DNA of 64,000 nt. Origin: Acanthaster planci (Eukaryota; Echinodermata; Asteroidea; Valvatida; Acanthasteridae). The notes beneath the pieces were generated by a model that was not told the DNA's origin, ran no database searches, and saw only the letters and a program-made list of their open reading frames with translations. The DNA lies in NCBI RefSeq assembly GCF_001949145.1, contig NW_019091433.1:210400-274399 (forward strand). The letters are read 5' to 3'. Shown here one piece after another: positions 60,518 to 64,000 of this stretch. The position numbers were made by a program, and so were the translations under genes. Position 1 is the stretch's first letter; each line of letters begins with the position of its first letter.

Positions 60518-63367
60518 TCAGTTCTCATCATTGGCGGTGTCTGTTTCAGTCTTCCGTTTTCTAAGCAAGGTGTGCCCTGATTGGTCTGTCGTCTCGTCCA
60601 CTGGTGGAGTGGGTTCGTCTTGTGTTTCCTCCTCCTCCTCTTTCTCACTCGTGATGGGAGCTTCTTCGGGTTTGTCCTCTGAAGAGCGTCCATCTTCCAC
60701 GGGCCTTGTTGGTTGCCGTGTGGGGCAGATATAATCCGTGATGAAGACCAAAATCTGAGCCAAAGAAATAATCAAAGGACTTGGATATTTCAATGTTCTT
60801 ATTTCTCAGGATTTAAAGCTGGGAGTAAATAAAACTTGTCCCCGTCCCTTAAGTTCACAGAATCGTGGAAAAGGGGGCTGGTCTCTTTGATACTGCAAAA
60901 AATTTTATCTCTTCTATACAGCTTTTTTGCACAAGACGGCAAGAATTAATAGGGTCGGGGCACAGACCCTTTGCTCATGGACATCATGGAAATGGGGGAG
61001 GGCAAAAAAATGAAAAATGGGTGGGGGGAGAAGTAAAAGTGAGAGAAACAAAAAAAAGGGAAGACGGGGGATGGAAATCACCAATATGCCCACATACATG
61101 TCCATCCCAAACCCAACCCTCTTCTTTCGTTGATAGTTTATCAGTTTGCTACTGATACTTTGGCCACCCCCCCCCCGAAAAAATCCCGGAAACACCCATG
61201 CCTGTACCACTTATAGCTATGATTTATAATCAGAGGGTCTGGGATTCAAATCCAGTTGTTGGTCACGTGTTCCCTTTCTCCTCCTCAAATGGGCACTGGC
61301 ATTAGCGTGAGAATAACTTCTCGTAGGCTGGCATACCGGAACAATCAAATAATTATATTTCATTGTTTCATGCCGAGCAAACTAAAGATAAACATCAACC
61401 CGATGGGCCACAACAATCCGAGACAGACCTTAACCCCTTGACGACGGTAATTTCTTTTCGAAAGCCGACTCCATGAATTTTAGCCTCGCTTGGTCACGAA
61501 GGCCACCTGCCAAACCGCAAATTCTCGGTTTGTGGCCCTGCGTGCTCTGCACACTTTGAATTACACGGTGAAAAGGCTAATTGTTCGGTGGCATGCGGCT
61601 CTACTCACCCTTCCACATTCCTGTTGCCTCTTTTCAAAGTGGGGACTAATGTGAAGCTGGTGATTATGATGCAAAATGGGTCTTTTCATTTCTGGGCTAC
61701 GCACAAAGACCAATTACCATATATACAAGAGCCAGGGTCTGCCTTCTTTTACCGTGTTCGCTCGAGCATGGGCCGATAATACTAGCTGAAAAGCAGGCCG
61801 AGGATCTCAATTTTTACGGCGGCAATAGCTGCTTCCCGGCGCAAAGGGGTTAATCAAGAGAACGAACTCATTCATCATTTGGGAAGATAGCACATACCAT
61901 TCCAAGTATAAGGCCCATAGCCACTGTACACAAAGCAAAGAAACCGTAGACACTCCATGCTGGAAAGCCATACTCTGTGGTCATCACTAAATGGAAGTGC
62001 TGTTGTTCAAAATTTAAAAACAATTGAATTACAATTACAATGAAGCATTTACTGTAATAAGCTCACGCCAACTAAAGCACTTGTCAGCTTGCAATCTATC
62101 CAAAGCACTTGTCAGCTTGCAATCTAATCAAAGCACTTGTCAGCTTGCAATCTATCCAAATCATCTTGCCGCTGTAAGCTTAACTATTGAGTACTTAAGT
62201 AAACTGCGCAAATATTGAGGAGGTTAAGGGTTCGAGTCCCACCTGAGCAAGCCTGTCAAATTCCTCACAGCTGTCGCTGATGGAAAGTTAAGAGCATGCA
62301 ATGCTGAATACACTACAATGACGTCCTTTGTCAACCCTTCATCACCCTGAAACCTTATTCTATCACTATGAAAATGGATGCACGTTCTTCATTATTTGCA
62401 GTGAAGAACTAAACACCAATAGACAGAACACGAGTGTGCACACTGATCACCTGGATAATTCACTAGCACAATAAAATCACTTTCAACGATGAATGAACTA
62501 CTTGATGGCAAGACTTCATGTGCTTACTTGACTTCTATCTTGATTACAGCTGGTCACAGTTAAAACCATTTGCCTTGGAAATATTGGTCTATCCAACGTC
62601 GTTACTTACCCTCACTTTCATGGACAACTGGAACACGAGTGACACAGCTGACATTCTGTAGAAAAATGACAACAGACAAGAAAAGTAAGTCTTACAAATG
62701 TATTCGAATCTAATTCGTGTGAGTATGAAATGTGTTAGCATGCATTAGAGTCAGATGGTAACAACATGTAACCTGGAGAGACTGACTCAGTTTTGGGCAA
62801 GAAATCTCTCAACAAGATGATGGACTTCACTGAAAGGTTTGGCCCTATTATGATGTCATTTTATAAGTACTTGTATATTACACTCTAATATAAAAGGCTT
62901 TTTGGACAAATTCTGAAGCTTTGTTAGGACTCTAACCCAAAGCCTCCTGCTAGACTAATGTAGGTGTCTTGACTACTAGGCTTCTGTACAGTGTACTGAT
63001 GATGTCACACTGTTTATGTGTGTACATTCCTATGGTGCGTTAGAGTGTGCACATGTGAACAAAGTGTGACACCAGCAAGTCAGGCGTCTAATGGTGAGAC
63101 ACCCTAGTATTACAACAAAATCTAAACCCAGCAGAATTCCTATATGAGATTTCATTATACACAGAGCAGGTGTAGTGAGTGAACAGGCTTTTTCACACCT
63201 TTTAATGGTAATGGATCAGTTGAAATCCATGTACTCACATTATTGAGTTAGGCGCTTTCCATGACGACACTGGCTCAAGTTCTGTGTATCGTTTGTGTGC
63301 AATGTAACCCACAAAGTCCTCCTTATTCCTGGACCCAGTGTAGACTCTGAACTCCCCATTGCGCACA
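60518..63367 (-). CDS. TMX1: TMX1, thioredoxin-related transmembrane protein 1, 3' half
   Basis: Membrane-bound ER protein disulfide isomerase family member. Four minus-strand exons: 63239-63367, 62610-62655, 61898-61999, 60518-60754, phases consistent; the 5' exons, including the CxxC active site, lie right of the window. Seen: VRNGEFRVYTGSRNKEDFVG, the last part of the thioredoxin fold; LEPVSSWKAPNS; SLVFQLSMKVR; then FPAWSVYGFFALCTVAMGLI with LGMILVFITDYICP, a single membrane segment; and an acidic Glu-rich cytosolic tail with LLRKRKTETD near the end. Human TMX1 aligns block by block (DGEFRRYQG, EPVSSW, SALFQLSM, GLPVWGSY, FVADCLCP, acidic tail with RQR). The RKR could serve as an arginine-based ER retrieval signal. 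Convergent with PTGR2. Confidence 0.93.
61430..61853. mobile_element. 424-bp TTAA-flanked MITE, TMX1 intron
   Basis: TTAA, CCCCTTGACGACGG on the left; CCGGCGCAAAGGGG, TTAA on the right. Short inverted CCCCTT/AAGGGG ends plus TTAA duplication point to a piggyBac- or Kolobok-type non-autonomous element. GC-richer than its surroundings. Its right end is 45 bp from the TMX1 exon boundary at 61898, just downstream of that exon's donor. Confidence 0.6.
62074..62157. repeat. Tandem repeat, 28 bp x 3
   Basis: Three adjacent copies starting at 62074, 62102 and 62130 (AAAGCACTTGTCAGCTTGCA then ATCTATCC) with one or two differences. TMX1 intron. Confidence 0.95.
62215..62280 (+). mobile_element. Box-B fragment of a tRNA-derived SINE (tentative)
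   Basis: AAGGGTTCGAGTCCCACCTG contains a good Pol III box B (GGTTCGAGTCC), but there is no box A, no acceptor stem and no full tRNA fold around it. Probably the remnant of a SINE head. Confidence 0.35.
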
Positions 63368-64000
63368 CTGAAGTCCAACAGACCAAATATAACTCAAACA
63401 TCCATCTTGATGACCTGAAACATATCTTCCACGTGCTACACAGTTGTTATATTTATAAGAAAATATGTCAATGCCAATATGTACTTGTGGTTTAAAGGAA
63501 GCTGGAAGACAAATGAAAGAATTTTAAAGTTCAGAGTTTCTCATTCCTCGTCACTTTTTAACGATCAAAAAGCACTTGGCAACCAGTGGGTGAAATCAAG
63601 TGATTGAAATTTGTAACACACATGTTCATGTATGTCCTGATAGATTGTGAAGATCATGTAGTGTGGCATTTTGACCGATGAAAGGGGCAACTAGAGAATG
63701 GACCACACTATCTTTTCTTGTGGACTGAGTCCCAAGTGCAAAGAAACATGCAAAACAGAGTCAAGCCAACTTTACTCACTCTTCAACAAACAACATTCTT
63801 CAAATTTATCATGCATCCAACAAAGTCTTCAACATTTAACCCACGAAGTCCAAGGTCTCAGTTCAGTTTTAATGCTGATCTTTCTTCTCCCATTTTCTTG
63901 AGAAGCCAAGCGATTTCAATTTCAAACCTAAGACATAACATAGTGCTAACCACTTCCTGCCGGACGACCCGTTTTCGGGTACATAGGCTTTATATACACA
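63368..64000. other. TMX1 upstream intron, no exon found
   Basis: The next TMX1 exon toward the 5' end would code the GRF.VTALPT-type segment of the thioredoxin fold. I do not see it on the minus strand between 63368 and 64000, so it should lie beyond the window. AT-rich intron sequence. Confidence 0.5.

Noticed and set aside
61225-61260. GGGATTCAAATCCAG, a possible tRNA T-loop
   Set aside because: No box A, anticodon arm or acceptor stem can be drawn around it, so it is not called as a tRNA gene.

Overview
This window is nuclear DNA from an animal. The genes are split by GT-AG introns (one GC-AG), intergenic spacers and introns are AT-rich, and small DNA transposons and a tRNA-derived SINE are scattered throughout. 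Protein similarity recalled from the human orthologues, together with the very common palindrome TACATGTACATGTA, suggests a marine invertebrate deuterostome (echinoderm, hemichordate or cephalochordate). I cannot name the species. Nothing prokaryotic, viral or CRISPR-like is visible. Positions 42650-43120 are an assembly gap.

Genes from left to right: (1) 1380-6989 (+), mitotic kinase NEK2, lacking its first coding exon. (2) 11278-11451 (-), NDUFB1, a 57-residue complex I subunit in one coding exon. (3) 13983-14480 (+), a 165-residue protein I do not recognise. (4) 17652-17915 (-), SMIM12, a one-pass membrane protein. (5) 19443-31076 (+), phospholipase DDHD1, 12 coding exons and complete (about 751 aa). 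(6) 35596-38628 (-), a short ankyrin protein with an N-terminal RIRF protein phosphatase 1 docking motif, PPP1R27-like. (7) 41093-52876 (+), prostaglandin reductase 2 (PTGR2), 7 exons and complete (347 aa). (8) 60518-63367 (-), the 3' half of TMX1, which runs off the right edge. NEK2/NDUFB1, DDHD1/PPP1R27-like and PTGR2/TMX1 are convergent. NDUFB1/unknown, SMIM12/DDHD1 and PPP1R27-like/PTGR2 are divergent and could share upstream regions.

The genes are housekeeping genes and do not form one pathway. Four of them (NDUFB1, DDHD1, PTGR2, TMX1) have human orthologues on chromosome 14, which suggests a preserved ancestral linkage block. The spaces between exons hold many non-autonomous DNA elements recognisable by their inverted ends: TTAA-flanked piggyBac-like miniatures, a pogo-like miniature, several palindromic MITEs, a 1.1-kb element with roughly 80-bp ends, a pair of 440-455 bp elements in opposite orientation, foldback repeats and tandem arrays. 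I found no convincing new defence or regulatory system. The most interesting items are the unrecognised 165-aa gene, the PP1-motif ankyrin gene, the NEK2 tail signals, the GC-AG intron and the transposon families.
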